From assembly GCA_944384745.1 (NCBI GenBank), contig CALWUO010000008.1, positions 1 through 64,000 on the forward strand: a DNA stretch of 64,000 nucleotides, in the 5' to 3' direction. Below are positions 36,391-44,164 of this stretch, in pieces. Position 1 is the first letter of the stretch. Every line of letters starts with the position of its first letter. The DNA comes from an uncultured Butyricicoccus sp. GTDB taxonomy: Bacteria > Bacillota > Clostridia > Oscillospirales > Butyricicoccaceae. The notes beneath the pieces were generated by a model. The model saw only the letters and a list, made by a program, of their open reading frames with translations, did not search any database and was not told the origin of the DNA. Made by a program: the position numbers and the translations under genes.

Positions 36391-38544
36391 TTATTTACTT
36401 GCTTGTTTTATAGATAATGATATTCGTTTTGTCTTTGTATCAACGGACATAACTTTAACATTTACTATATCGCCAACAGTTAAAACTTCTGATGGGTGTT
36501 TTATAAATTTATCTGATATTTCTGAAATATGCACTAAACCGTCTTGATGTACTCCAATATCAACAAATGCACCAAAATCTGTTACATTTCTAACTGTACC
36601 TATCATATCCATACCATCTTTTAAATCTTCTAAATGCACAACGTCACTTCTTAAAACTGGCTGTGGAAGTGAGTCACGAGGGTCTCGCCCTGGTTTTTGA
36701 AGTTCGGATACAATATCCATAAGTGTTGGTACACCTACTTTACATTTTTCAGCTATTTGATTTTTACCGATTTCATCAATTCGTTTTGTAATATCTGATA
36801 AATTATTATTTATAACATCGTTTTCTGTGTAATTGCAGATTTTTAAAAGTTCCCTTGCTGCCTCATAAGACTCCGGGTGAACTGCGGTTCGGTCCAATAT
36901 TTCTTTGCTGTCTGGTACTCTTAAAAAGCCTGCACATTGTTCATAAGCTTTTGGCCCTAGCCCTTTTACTTTTAAAAGCTGTTTTCTGGTTTCAAAACGT
37001 CCATTTTCTTCACGAAATGTGGTTATATTTTTGGAAACTGCTTTAGTTACTCCTGCAACTCTTACTAACAAAGCTGGAGAGGCAGTATTTAAATCAACAC
37101 CAACTGCACTTACACAGTCTTCAACTACACCGTCAAGCGTTTCACCAAGTCTTGCTTGTGGCATATCATGCTGATACTGTCCAACACCTATGGCTTTAGG
37201 GTCGATTTTTACAAGCTCTGCAAGCGGGTCTTGTAAACGTCTAGCAATAGATACAGCAGACCTTAATGAAACGTCATAGTCTGGAAATTCTTCTGCACCT
37301 AGCTTAGATGCAGAATAGACAGATGCTCCCGCTTCAGATACAACCATATATTGAATATTACCGCCATATTCTTTTAAAAAATCTGCTACAAACATTTCAG
37401 ATTCTTTTGAAGCTGTGCCATTACCTATTGCAATACAACTGATATTATGTTTTTTACACAGCTTTTCAAGCACTTTTTTAGACTCATCTATTTTTTTATG
37501 TGGTGGTGTTGGATAAATTACACTTGTTTCTAATACCTTACCTGTTTCATCTACAACCGCAAGCTTGCAACCTGTTCTGTATGCAGGGTCAAAACCTAAT
37601 GTAACCTTTCCCCTAACTGGCGGTTGCATTAAAAGTGGCCTTAAATTTATAACAAATGTATGAATTGCTTGTTCATTTGCATTATCTGTTAATTCTGAGC
37701 GTATCTCTCTTTCAAGTGATGGGAAAATAAGTCTAGTATAACTATCTTCACAAATTGCACGAAGTTCTGTTTGATATGGGCTTTTTGGGTGTATTATGGC
37801 TCTACGCATAATAATTTGTGCTTGCTCATTGTCAACAATCAAACTAACTTTTAATTTATCTTCTTTTTCACCACGATTTATTGCTAATATTCTATGACTT
37901 TGAATTTTCTTAACAGGTTCTGAAAAATCGTTATACATTTTATATACACCGTCTTCTTCTTCACCTTTTGTTTGTATTATACCTGTTTTCCAGATAAGCT
38001 CTCTAAGTTTTGCCCTAAGTGTTGCATCATCGCTAAGCATTTCGGCTAAAATATCACTAGCACTGTTTAATGCATCTTCTGCTGTGTTTACCTCTTTTTC
38101 TTCATTTATAAACTGTTCTGCAAGCTCTAAAGCGGGTTTTGCAGTGCCTAATGTGTCTTTTATAAGCTCGGCAAGAGGTTCTAAACCTTTTTCTCTTGCA
38201 ATCATAGCACGAGTTCTGCGTTTTGGGCGATATGGTCTGTAAATGTCTTCTATCTCTGCAAGTGTTTGTGCATTCTCTATTGCCTTTTGAATTTCATCGG
38301 TTAATTTTTCCTGTGCAGCAATAGCAGCAGATACTTCTTCTCTACGCTCTTGTAAATTTCTAAGATATGCCAAACGGTCTGCAAGCTGTCTTATAGTTTG
38401 GTCGTCCATTCCGCCATGCATTTCTTTTCTGTATCGTGCAATAAATGGAACTGTATTTCCTTCATCTAAAAGCTTTATTACTTGTTCCACAGCGTTTTCT
38501 TGCTGTTTTAATTCCTCTGATAAAATTTTAATTATTGACTGCAT
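36391..38544 (-). CDS. tex: Tex-family RNA-binding transcription accessory protein
   Basis: A 717-aa Tex protein. Order: helical N-terminal domain (VPFIARYRKEMHGGMDDQTIR, about 32-52), YqgF-like RNase H fold (TLGFDPAYRTGCKLAVVD, about 323-340), helix-hairpin-helix region (VGVGQYQHDMPQ, KGLGPKAYEQ), and C-terminal S1 domain (about 640-715). Nucleic-acid binding protein affecting transcription and ribosome-associated processes. Full length; single gene. Start preceded by AGGAGG. Confidence 0.95.
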   Translation of the reverse strand: MQSIIKILSEELKQQENAVEQVIKLLDEGNTVPFIARYRKEMHGGMDDQTIRQLADRLAYLRNLQERREEVSAAIAAQEKLTDEIQKAIENAQTLAEIEDIYRPYRPKRRTRAMIAREKGLEPLAELIKDTLGTAKPALELAEQFINEEKEVNTAEDALNSASDILAEMLSDDATLRAKLRELIWKTGIIQTKGEEEDGVYKMYNDFSEPVKKIQSHRILAINRGEKEDKLKVSLIVDNEQAQIIMRRAIIHPKSPYQTELRAICEDSYTRLIFPSLEREIRSELTDNANEQAIHTFVINLRPLLMQPPVRGKVTLGFDPAYRTGCKLAVVDETGKVLETSVIYPTPPHKKIDESKKVLEKLCKKHNISCIAIGNGTASKESEMFVADFLKEYGGNIQYMVVSEAGASVYSASKLGAEEFPDYDVSLRSAVSIARRLQDPLAELVKIDPKAIGVGQYQHDMPQARLGETLDGVVEDCVSAVGVDLNTASPALLVRVAGVTKAVSKNITTFREENGRFETRKQLLKVKGLGPKAYEQCAGFLRVPDSKEILDRTAVHPESYEAARELLKICNYTENDVINNNLSDITKRIDEIGKNQIAEKCKVGVPTLMDIVSELQKPGRDPRDSLPQPVLRSDVVHLEDLKDGMDMIGTVRNVTDFGAFVDIGVHQDGLVHISEISDKFIKHPSEVLTVGDIVNVKVMSVDTKTKRISLSIKQASK

Positions 38545-38686
38545 GACTGTTTTTCCTCCTGTATAGCTTTATATACATTATACTGATAAGCTAAAATACT
38601 GTCAACGAAGTATAAACTATTTGATTTTTAGTATTAAATGCAGTAAACTTAAACTTAGAGTTAAATATAAAGGAGTATTCATTTTT

Positions 38687-40138
38687 ATGGACTACAAAAT
38701 TAAGGGCTATAAACCTGAAAAACTGTTTAATTTCTTTGAAGATATCTGTGCTATTCCTCATGGTTCAGGCAATGAAAAAGCTTTAAGTGATTTTCTTGTA
38801 GAGTTTGCAAAAAAGCGTAATCTTGAAGTTTATCAAGATAGTAGTTTAAATGTTGTTATTAAAAAACCTGCTTATGCTGGCTATGAAAATGCACCAGTTG
38901 TTATGCTCCAAGGTCATATTGATATGGTTTGTGAAAAACTTGCAGGTATTGACCATGATTTTGAAAAAGATGGTCTTGATTTAACAGTTGAAAATGGTAT
39001 TCTTCGTGCAAATGGCACTACTTTAGGGGCTGATAACGGTGTAGCTGTTGCCCTTATGATGACTGTACTTGATGATAATACAATTAAACACCCTGCTTTA
39101 GAGTGTGTATTTACAACTGAAGAAGAAATTGGTTTAAATGGTGCTAATAAACTTGATAAGTCTATTCTTAATGCAAAAATTATGATTAATATGGACTCTG
39201 AAGAGGAAGGTGTAGGCACTGTAAGCTGTGCAGGCGGTATGCGTTACTCTATGCTTAAAAACGCTCAAAGAGAACAAAACACGGGTTATATATTAACCAT
39301 TGCTATACGTGGACTTTTAGGCGGTCATTCTGGAATGGATATTGACAAAGAACGTATAAATGCTATCAAGCTTATGAGCAGAGTTTTAAATAGTGTTACA
39401 AAACAATTTAATTCAAAGCTTATATCTTTTTCTGGTGGTACTAAGGATAATGCAATTCCTCGTGAATGTGATGCTAAACTTTTATTTGCAGATAAAGCCG
39501 AAGCTGATAACGCTATAAATGCATTAAAAGTTATTTCTGATGAGCTTAATACAGAAATTCACCCAACAGAACCTAATTTTATACTGAACTTTGAACTTTC
39601 AAACGACATACAAACAGTAAATACCATTTGTGACGCTAAAAGCTTTATAAATGCGATTTATTTAGCACCAAATGGTGTAAGATGTAAAAACCCTAATCAA
39701 GGAAATTTTGTTGTAACTTCCTTAAATCTTGGTATTGCAAATACAGAATGTGAGCCAATGCGTATTGTTTTTGCACCTCGTAGCTCTATAAATTCCCTAC
39801 AAGAAGATACTGTTCAACTACTTGATACTCTTGCTGATACATTTGGTTTTAAAACTGAAATTGCTGGCAGATATCCTGGTTGGGCATTTGCTGAGGTTTC
39901 CCCTATTCGTGAAGTTTTTTGCAATAGCTATAAAAAGTTGTTTAATAAGGAAATAAAAATAGAAGCTATTCATGCAGGTCTTGAATGTGGTTTATTCTGT
40001 AATGCTATTCCTGAACTTGATGCAATCGCTGTTGGACCTACTCTTTGCGATGTTCACACACCAGATGAACATATAATTCTTGATTCACTTGAAAGATTTT
40101 ATATTTTGCTTACTGATGTACTCGAAAATATATTATAA
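38687..40138 (+). CDS. pepD: Aminoacyl-histidine dipeptidase (PepD-type, M20)
   Basis: A 483-aa M20C cytosol non-specific dipeptidase. Metal site blocks: LQGHIDMVCEK (about 79-89), GADNGVAVALMM, the catalytic TTEEEIGLNGA and C-terminal HAGLECG...DVHTPDE. The start was set at 38687 (MDYKIKGYKPEKLF) after AAAGGAG; 22 upstream codons in frame lack family similarity. It is the last clear host gene before the prophage. Confidence 0.94.
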   Translation: MDYKIKGYKPEKLFNFFEDICAIPHGSGNEKALSDFLVEFAKKRNLEVYQDSSLNVVIKKPAYAGYENAPVVMLQGHIDMVCEKLAGIDHDFEKDGLDLTVENGILRANGTTLGADNGVAVALMMTVLDDNTIKHPALECVFTTEEEIGLNGANKLDKSILNAKIMINMDSEEEGVGTVSCAGGMRYSMLKNAQREQNTGYILTIAIRGLLGGHSGMDIDKERINAIKLMSRVLNSVTKQFNSKLISFSGGTKDNAIPRECDAKLLFADKAEADNAINALKVISDELNTEIHPTEPNFILNFELSNDIQTVNTICDAKSFINAIYLAPNGVRCKNPNQGNFVVTSLNLGIANTECEPMRIVFAPRSSINSLQEDTVQLLDTLADTFGFKTEIAGRYPGWAFAEVSPIREVFCNSYKKLFNKEIKIEAIHAGLECGLFCNAIPELDAIAVGPTLCDVHTPDEHIILDSLERFYILLTDVLENIL

Positions 40139-40469
40139 TTTTTTATAATTAAGTTTTTAGACACCATAAAAATAAACCGTATGACCTAGTTAGAACACGA
40201 ATTCTAATGAAATCATACGGTTTTAGCATTTAATTTTTGATTTTAAAATCTACTACTTAATGCAGAAAGAATTGAATTAAATATATTTCATAACTTTTAT
40301 ACATATATAAAACATTATTCTCTCTATTTTATATCTATTTTTTTACCTATAAAACAGTGTGTTTTAATGCTCCTGCTACGATTTTGCTACGGTGATTTTT
40401 CAAACGTTTCATTTGAAAAACACAATCCTTTGTGCTAACATATTTTTATTTAAGGAAAGTGATTTTACT
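40139..40469. other. Host-prophage junction region
   Basis: About 330 bases without a gene between pepD and the first phage-side gene. It holds a pepD terminator (40174-40224), a direct repeat TGCTACG at 40374-40380 and 40385-40391 (11-base period), and a 9-bp inverted repeat TTTTTCAAA/TTTGAAAAA (40396-40420). The latter two are the kind of sequence found at integrase attachment sites, but the att core cannot be fixed without the other end. Confidence 0.4.
40174..40224 (+). terminator. Two-tier hairpin after pepD
   Basis: Outer stem AAACCGTATGA/TCATACGGTTT, inner stem TTAGAA/TTCTAA (40190-40207), then TTTTAG. Likely the pepD terminator; the short T run lowers certainty. Confidence 0.6.
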
Positions 40470-40736
40470 ATGACTAATAGAATAATTATATGTGAAAAAT
40501 ATTTACGCTTTAAGAACAGAATATACCAAGTTCTTGCTATTGCTAAGCATACTGAACTGGTGAAAAACTTGTTATTTACCAAGCTCTATATAGTGATTTC
40601 AAAATCTGTGCGAGACCTTATTTATATGTTTGCATCTGAAGTTGACCACGAAAAATACCCAGACGTAAAACACAAATATAGGTTTACGAGAATTAAATTC
40701 ATTGTTGGTGAGAAGTATCAGATTGTTGATGAATAA
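40470..40736 (+). CDS. DUF1653 domain-containing protein
   Basis: An 88-aa protein matching the DUF1653 pattern: YLRFKNRIYQVLAIAKHTE (about 8-26), the variable LYIVISK middle, and FASEVDHEKYP...RFTRI. DUF1653 is a small beta-barrel-like domain of unknown role, common in bacteria and also on phages. The start was set at 40470 after AAGGAAAG; the upstream in-frame codons are not family-like. It is on the strand opposite to the phage late operon, near the presumed attachment site. Confidence 0.7.
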   Translation: MTNRIIICEKYLRFKNRIYQVLAIAKHTELVKNLLFTKLYIVISKSVRDLIYMFASEVDHEKYPDVKHKYRFTRIKFIVGEKYQIVDE

Positions 40737-40868
40737 AGCGTTTTGAAAAATTCAAATATAAAAATTTTAGAAGTTTATAATTATATGTTTTAACAATTAT
40801 TATTTTTATCTAATTTTTAGTTTATATAACAAATAAAAATCTTACATAAATAAAATTGGAGAAATTAT

Positions 40869-41360
40869 ATGTATAAAAAGTCAAACTTATTTTTGTTAGT
40901 TTATGGAGTTTTTCTGTTACTATCATCTATTCTTTTTACTGATGAGATTTTATATAAAGTTTCACTTGCTGCTACAATATCAGGATTATTTTTCACAGTA
41001 TCTGATTTTTGTTTAGATAATGGATATAGGCTAAAAAATGAAATTACTTTATTAAAACACACTTCTATCCAACATGATTCAATAAAAAGATTAGAAAATC
41101 ATATAAATAGGCTTATTGTAATTGGCAAAATAGCATTTGTTTTGGGAGTTTTTTTATTTCTAATTATCGCTATATACTATGATGAGAAATATATTATTTT
41201 TAGAACTTTTAAAAGAACAGGAAATAGACTAACAATTATTGCATTTGCCTTAGTAATATTAAATTATTGGCTGAAAGATTGGTATACAGATTGGTACACA
41301 GAAAAAGAAAAACTTTATGTTATGGATAAAAACGATGAAAAACAAGAATCAATTGGTTAA
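40869..41360 (+). CDS. Four-helix membrane protein, unknown
   Basis: A 163-aa unrecognised membrane protein. Hydrophobic segments at about 5-20, 28-46, 80-103 and 118-134. A charged stretch between helices 2 and 3 (about 55-78) is predicted amphipathic. The C-terminal 30 residues are charged and cytoplasmic (DWYTDWYTEKEK). Start follows GGAG with good spacing. It lies at the prophage end on the strand opposite to the lytic genes, a usual place for genes expressed in the lysogen such as superinfection exclusion proteins; that role is inference only. Confidence 0.65.
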   Translation: MYKKSNLFLLVYGVFLLLSSILFTDEILYKVSLAATISGLFFTVSDFCLDNGYRLKNEITLLKHTSIQHDSIKRLENHINRLIVIGKIAFVLGVFLFLIIAIYYDEKYIIFRTFKRTGNRLTIIAFALVILNYWLKDWYTDWYTEKEKLYVMDKNDEKQESIG

Positions 41361-41423
41361 AAGTCTGTAGCTAATCTCTGAACTAAGTATTAGCAATCAA
41401 AGAATTAGCCTGTACTAATTCGA

Positions 41424-41550
41424 AAAAAAGTAGGGGCATATCTGCCCCTATGACCTCAGAAAATCAACCCACTTTCCCAATACTATTTTAGGTGTCAAAA
41501 TGACACCTACTAAGCGAGGCATAAAAAATAGGGTGTCAAATTGACGCCCC
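41424..41550 (-). terminator. Three hairpins in a convergent gap, minus-strand terminator
   Basis: H1 TAGGGGCA/TGCCCCTA (41431-41450), H2 GGTGTCA/TGACACC (41491-41507), H3 GGGTGTCA/TGACGCCC (41531-41549). Read on the minus strand, H3 and H1 are each followed by a T run and can terminate the lipoprotein transcript. H2 and H3 share the core GTGTCAAAnTGAC. Confidence 0.65.
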
Positions 41551-41582
41551 TAGTGTAAAATAGTGCTTAATTTAATGAACCA

Positions 41583-42632
41583 TTATTCCTTTTCTTCATA
41601 ATTAACCAATACATTCAAAATATCTTCAATAATTTCTGGGTTTTCATATTCTCTACCATCCATACCATATATTATTGCAGATGCAAAGTTGTCAGCAATA
41701 GCTTCTTCTGTTGTAATCACATAACCAGTGTTTTCACCAAAAACCTCCCAAAAGTTTGAAACTTGGTCAATTGTATAATACTTATCTGGATTATCATACA
41801 GTACAATACCTGGAGAAAGACTAGAAAATAAATCTTGTCCGTCTTCATAAGGATTTTTTAAAATTGTAACCACTACTGCCTTGGTCATTTCCCCGTTTAT
41901 ATTAAACATGGCATAACTATCGAATTTTTCTACATCTGGATTAGAAGCGAGAATGTTACGAATTTCTGGAGTAAAATTTGGTTCATCAGCAATTGTAAAA
42001 CCAAATACATTATATATAGCTTGTCTTAAATTAGGATTATTTCGACTTAAAATATGAAATAACTCATGAGCAATCATTTCATCAATATCAATAGGATCTG
42101 ATAGGTCTTTAATAAAATTCAGATTTTCGCTTTCCAAATAAATTTGATTGCCTTGTGTATAAGCAAGTGCTCCAAATTCATCTCCCATCTTGTTTTTTAC
42201 AAATATAATTTCTGAATTTAAGGGATAATTAAAGCCAATTTCTTTAAATCGTTCCTCGATTCGAGCAATAGAATCTGCTATCACTTGCTTTTCTTCGTCA
42301 GTGAAGGTGTCTCCTTGTTTTCTAGCCAATTCCTTAAAATCTTCTAATGTTGCACCAATTTTTCCTGTTCGATAATCTAAATCGTTTTGAGTTAATTTAT
42401 TAAAATAGCTATCATTTTGCATACGAAGTTGAATGCCTTCTTTAGCATCTGCAAATCTGTAAGAAATAGTGCTTGTATCAATTTGTTGATTTGAATTTTC
42501 GGTCGTATTATTGTTTGTAAGGTAGCTAATATTATCACTATTTATGTCATTTTCTGTGCATCCTGTTATTGTTCCAACAAGCATAAAAATAATACTCATT
42601 AGAATAATGCTTTTACTTACAACTTTTTTCAT
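41583..42632 (-). CDS. Secreted lipoprotein with zincin (HExxH) motif
   Basis: A 349-aa putative lipoprotein. The signal peptide ends in a lipobox, TITGC (Cys at about residue 25 from MKKVV). A low-complexity Asn/Ser/Thr linker follows, then a helical domain. The metal site is EMIAHELFHIL (about 188-198), and EAIADNFASA (about 310-319) may supply the third ligand, the layout of gluzincin-type peptidases. No family was recognised. The start was set at 42632 because GGAG lies 8 bases upstream. Phage-side gene on the late-gene strand but separated by its own gap and terminators. Confidence 0.7.
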   Translation of the reverse strand: MKKVVSKSIILMSIIFMLVGTITGCTENDINSDNISYLTNNNTTENSNQQIDTSTISYRFADAKEGIQLRMQNDSYFNKLTQNDLDYRTGKIGATLEDFKELARKQGDTFTDEEKQVIADSIARIEERFKEIGFNYPLNSEIIFVKNKMGDEFGALAYTQGNQIYLESENLNFIKDLSDPIDIDEMIAHELFHILSRNNPNLRQAIYNVFGFTIADEPNFTPEIRNILASNPDVEKFDSYAMFNINGEMTKAVVVTILKNPYEDGQDLFSSLSPGIVLYDNPDKYYTIDQVSNFWEVFGENTGYVITTEEAIADNFASAIIYGMDGREYENPEIIEDILNVLVNYEEKE

Positions 42633-42845
42633 TATTGTACTCCTTTGCATGGTTTAATATTTCTAAAATAAAACAAACAAAAAATGATAAAGTTTAATAC
42701 AAAAGATTATAGCCTGAAAATATCTAAAATTCAATAATAATCATTTTCACAAATTAAGAAATGAAAACTCTCAATTTTATTGCCAATAAAAATAACATAA
42801 AGTAATGTTACAATAAAATCTAGTATACCTATTAAAATGAACTTT

Positions 42846-43106
42846 TTATTTGTCTATCTCGAATTTATCACAAAGTAGCTTAGAGTATAAAACACCTATA
42901 TGGTATTTTGAATTTATTGCCTTAACGCAAACAATATAATTAGAATTTTGTTTGATAGAATTTTCAATGAAAATTTGAAAGTCCTTATCCTGTTCCAACA
43001 AATTCGTACATTGTTTTTGTAATATCTGAATTTTTTTAATCAACACGTGGATAATAAAAAGAAAAATTACTATAATTAGACTTTGAAGTATCATAATATA
43101 TTCCAT
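42846..43106 (-). CDS. Small membrane protein, unknown
   Basis: An 86-aa protein with one N-terminal membrane helix (about 5-24), a short coiled coil (about 25-50) and a soluble C-terminus (IVCVKAINSKYHIGVLYSKL). Start preceded by AGGAAG. No family recognised. Between the lipoprotein and the small-peptide cassette; 195 bases before the next gene on the strand are empty and AT-rich. Confidence 0.5.
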   Translation of the reverse strand: MEYIMILQSLIIVIFLFIIHVLIKKIQILQKQCTNLLEQDKDFQIFIENSIKQNSNYIVCVKAINSKYHIGVLYSKLLCDKFEIDK

Positions 43107-43202
43107 ATAATAATCACTTCCTATTTTGAATTCAAATATATACTAATATTTAACTGTATCTAAATTGCATAATATATATCAATTGTTTTATAAAAAAATA
43201 CT

Positions 43203-43227
43203 AAACACTATATAATACATAGTGTTT
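43203..43227 (-). terminator. Hairpin with T run
   Basis: A 9-bp stem with 7-base loop, T runs on both strands, the longer on the minus strand (seven T). No gene ends directly before it. Confidence 0.55.
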
Positions 43228-43491
43228 TTATAGCTTATATAAAACTAATCAAATTTACTTTTTTCTTTTTTTATTAAAATAGATAAATTAGTATTTTTAC
43301 CTCCTTAAAACTCAATATTTATTAAAGACAAAAAATTAAAGCTATATTATATAATTAATGAGCGTCTTTTTAGATATTTACATACCATGGCATTGGATAA
43401 ATATAACTTTTAATACTTGTATAATAAATATTAAAATTAAGATGGTTTACAAATCATGCTCAAATTTGTAAAATAAGCACAAAATAAAGAA

Positions 43492-43511
43492 CAAGGGCTA
43501 AAAAGCCCTTG
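43492..43511 (-). terminator. Terminator of the small-peptide/RHH cassette
   Basis: CAAGGGCT/AGCCCTTG with AAAA loop, 10 bases after the ribbon-helix-helix stop; downstream on the minus strand is TTCTTTATTTT. Confidence 0.7.
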
Positions 43512-43521
43512 AAAAAAATTA

Positions 43522-43701
43522 CTATTTATCTTTTGATTTACAATATTCATCAATAAATTTTTTAATTTCAGTTGTTGGGGTTGTGTTGTTTTGCTTACAA
43601 ATTCTTTTAAATTCCTCTAAGACATCGGGTTTAAGGTCAAGAGGGAAACGCACATAATTTTTACGGATATGCTTTTGTTGTGCTGAATAATCTTTTTGCA
43701 T
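43522..43701 (-). CDS. Ribbon-helix-helix (Arc/CopG-like) protein
   Basis: A 59-aa protein. A basic strand KNYVRFPLDL (about 14-23) is followed by two helices, PDVLEEFKRICKQNN and TPTTEIKKFIDEYCK, the beta-alpha-alpha layout of ribbon-helix-helix DNA-binding proteins. It begins 3 bases after the preceding 31-aa gene with a strong AAAGGAGG inside that gene's end. RHH proteins often repress their own operon by binding palindromes; the 18-bp palindrome 330 bases upstream is a candidate site (inference). Confidence 0.75.
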   Translation of the reverse strand: MQKDYSAQQKHIRKNYVRFPLDLKPDVLEEFKRICKQNNTTPTTEIKKFIDEYCKSKDK

Positions 43702-43704
43702 AAA

Positions 43705-43800
43705 TTATTTCCTCCTTTTGATTTGTAAAATTGAAAGAACAATGGAAATGCTAGATAAAACGATACTAATTGCTAAAAGAATATAAATTATGGTATCCAT
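43705..43800 (-). CDS. 31-aa single-helix membrane peptide
   Basis: A short reading frame coding 31 residues: MDTIIYILLAISIVL then a hydrophobic continuation to about residue 25, ending QIKRRK, a typical positive-inside membrane peptide. It has no clear Shine-Dalgarno, but its last codons (AAAAGGAGGAAA) are the ribosome binding site of the RHH gene, so the overlap may couple translation. Resembles holin-like or type I toxin peptides only in general layout. Confidence 0.5.
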   Translation of the reverse strand: MDTIIYILLAISIVLSSISIVLSILQIKRRK

Positions 43801-43840
43801 ATTCAATTGACGTTAAGCTAATATAATGTTATAATTTTTT

Positions 43841-43873
43841 AAAGGTTAGGGGGATTTTCTCCCCCTGTCCTTT
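43841..43873 (-). other. Long imperfect hairpin in the small-peptide cassette
   Basis: AAAGG-AGGGGGA pairs with TCCCCCT-CCTTT around a 5-base loop with one internal 2x2 mismatch. It overlaps the stop codon of the 41-aa gene. No T run follows on either strand, so it looks like an mRNA-stabilising or attenuating structure, not a simple terminator. Confidence 0.5.
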
Positions 43874-43997
43874 ACTTGGTTAGCTTTTCTATTAGCATTA
43901 GAAGAGCTATAACAAGGTTTAGTATTGCGGTAATGAGATTGACTTTGCTTTCTGTTGACATCTTGTTACCGCTTTTCTTTTTACGTTTTTTACTCAA
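43872..43997 (-). CDS. 41-aa holin-like membrane peptide
   Basis: Forty-one residues starting at TTG, eight bases after GGAGG. A lysine-rich N-terminus (KKRKKKSGNK) is followed by one membrane helix (about 19-36) and ends IEKLTK. The second part, from an internal ATG (MSTESKVNLI), resembles the putative holin-like toxins of Firmicutes in layout. It is driven by its own promoter (44022-44050) and ends in a strong hairpin. Too short for similarity to be decisive. Confidence 0.55.
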   Translation of the reverse strand: MSKKRKKKSGNKMSTESKVNLITAILNLVIALLMLIEKLTK

Positions 43998-44021
43998 CGT
44001 CTTGACCTCCTTTCTGATATT

Positions 44022-44050
44022 ATTATACTATATACGTACGTATATATCAA
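44022..44050 (-). promoter_or_regulatory. Promoter with 18-bp palindromic operator
   Basis: On the minus strand TTGATA (44045-44050), 17-base spacer, TATAAT (44022-44027). The spacer is filled by the perfect palindrome TATATACGTACGTATATA (44029-44046), a layout expected for a repressor site that blocks RNA polymerase. It lies 25 bases before the 41-aa gene. Confidence 0.7.
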
Positions 44051-44123
44051 TAGATTTTATAAAAATATTTTTATCCGACATATAAAATAATTTATAATAT
44101 ACCTAATAAATTTCCATAGAAAT

Positions 44124-44156
44124 AGAGGATTGCACCTGTTGTGGTTGCAACCCTCT
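44124..44156 (-). terminator. Terminator of the phage late operon
   Basis: AGAGG..TTGCA pairs with TGCAA..CCTCT (one mismatch, one bulge), 9 bases after the amidase stop; a CTCTATTTCTAT tail follows on the minus strand. Confidence 0.6.
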
Positions 44157-44164
44157 TTTTGTAC

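Larger units (their letters stand above)
43107..43521. other. AT-rich gap with a hairpin and an orphan Shine-Dalgarno
   Basis: About 415 bases with no credible gene. On the minus strand a hairpin AAACACTAT/ATAGTGTTT (43203-43227) is followed by a T run. A perfect AAGGAGGT (43299-43306, minus) is followed by no start codon or open frame. A terminator for the upstream gene lies at 43492-43511. This may be a decayed gene or a small RNA. Confidence 0.4.

Noticed and set aside
40470-40736. DUF1653 gene as an excisionase or Cro-like regulator
   Set aside because: No helix-turn-helix is visible and the sequence follows the DUF1653 pattern instead.
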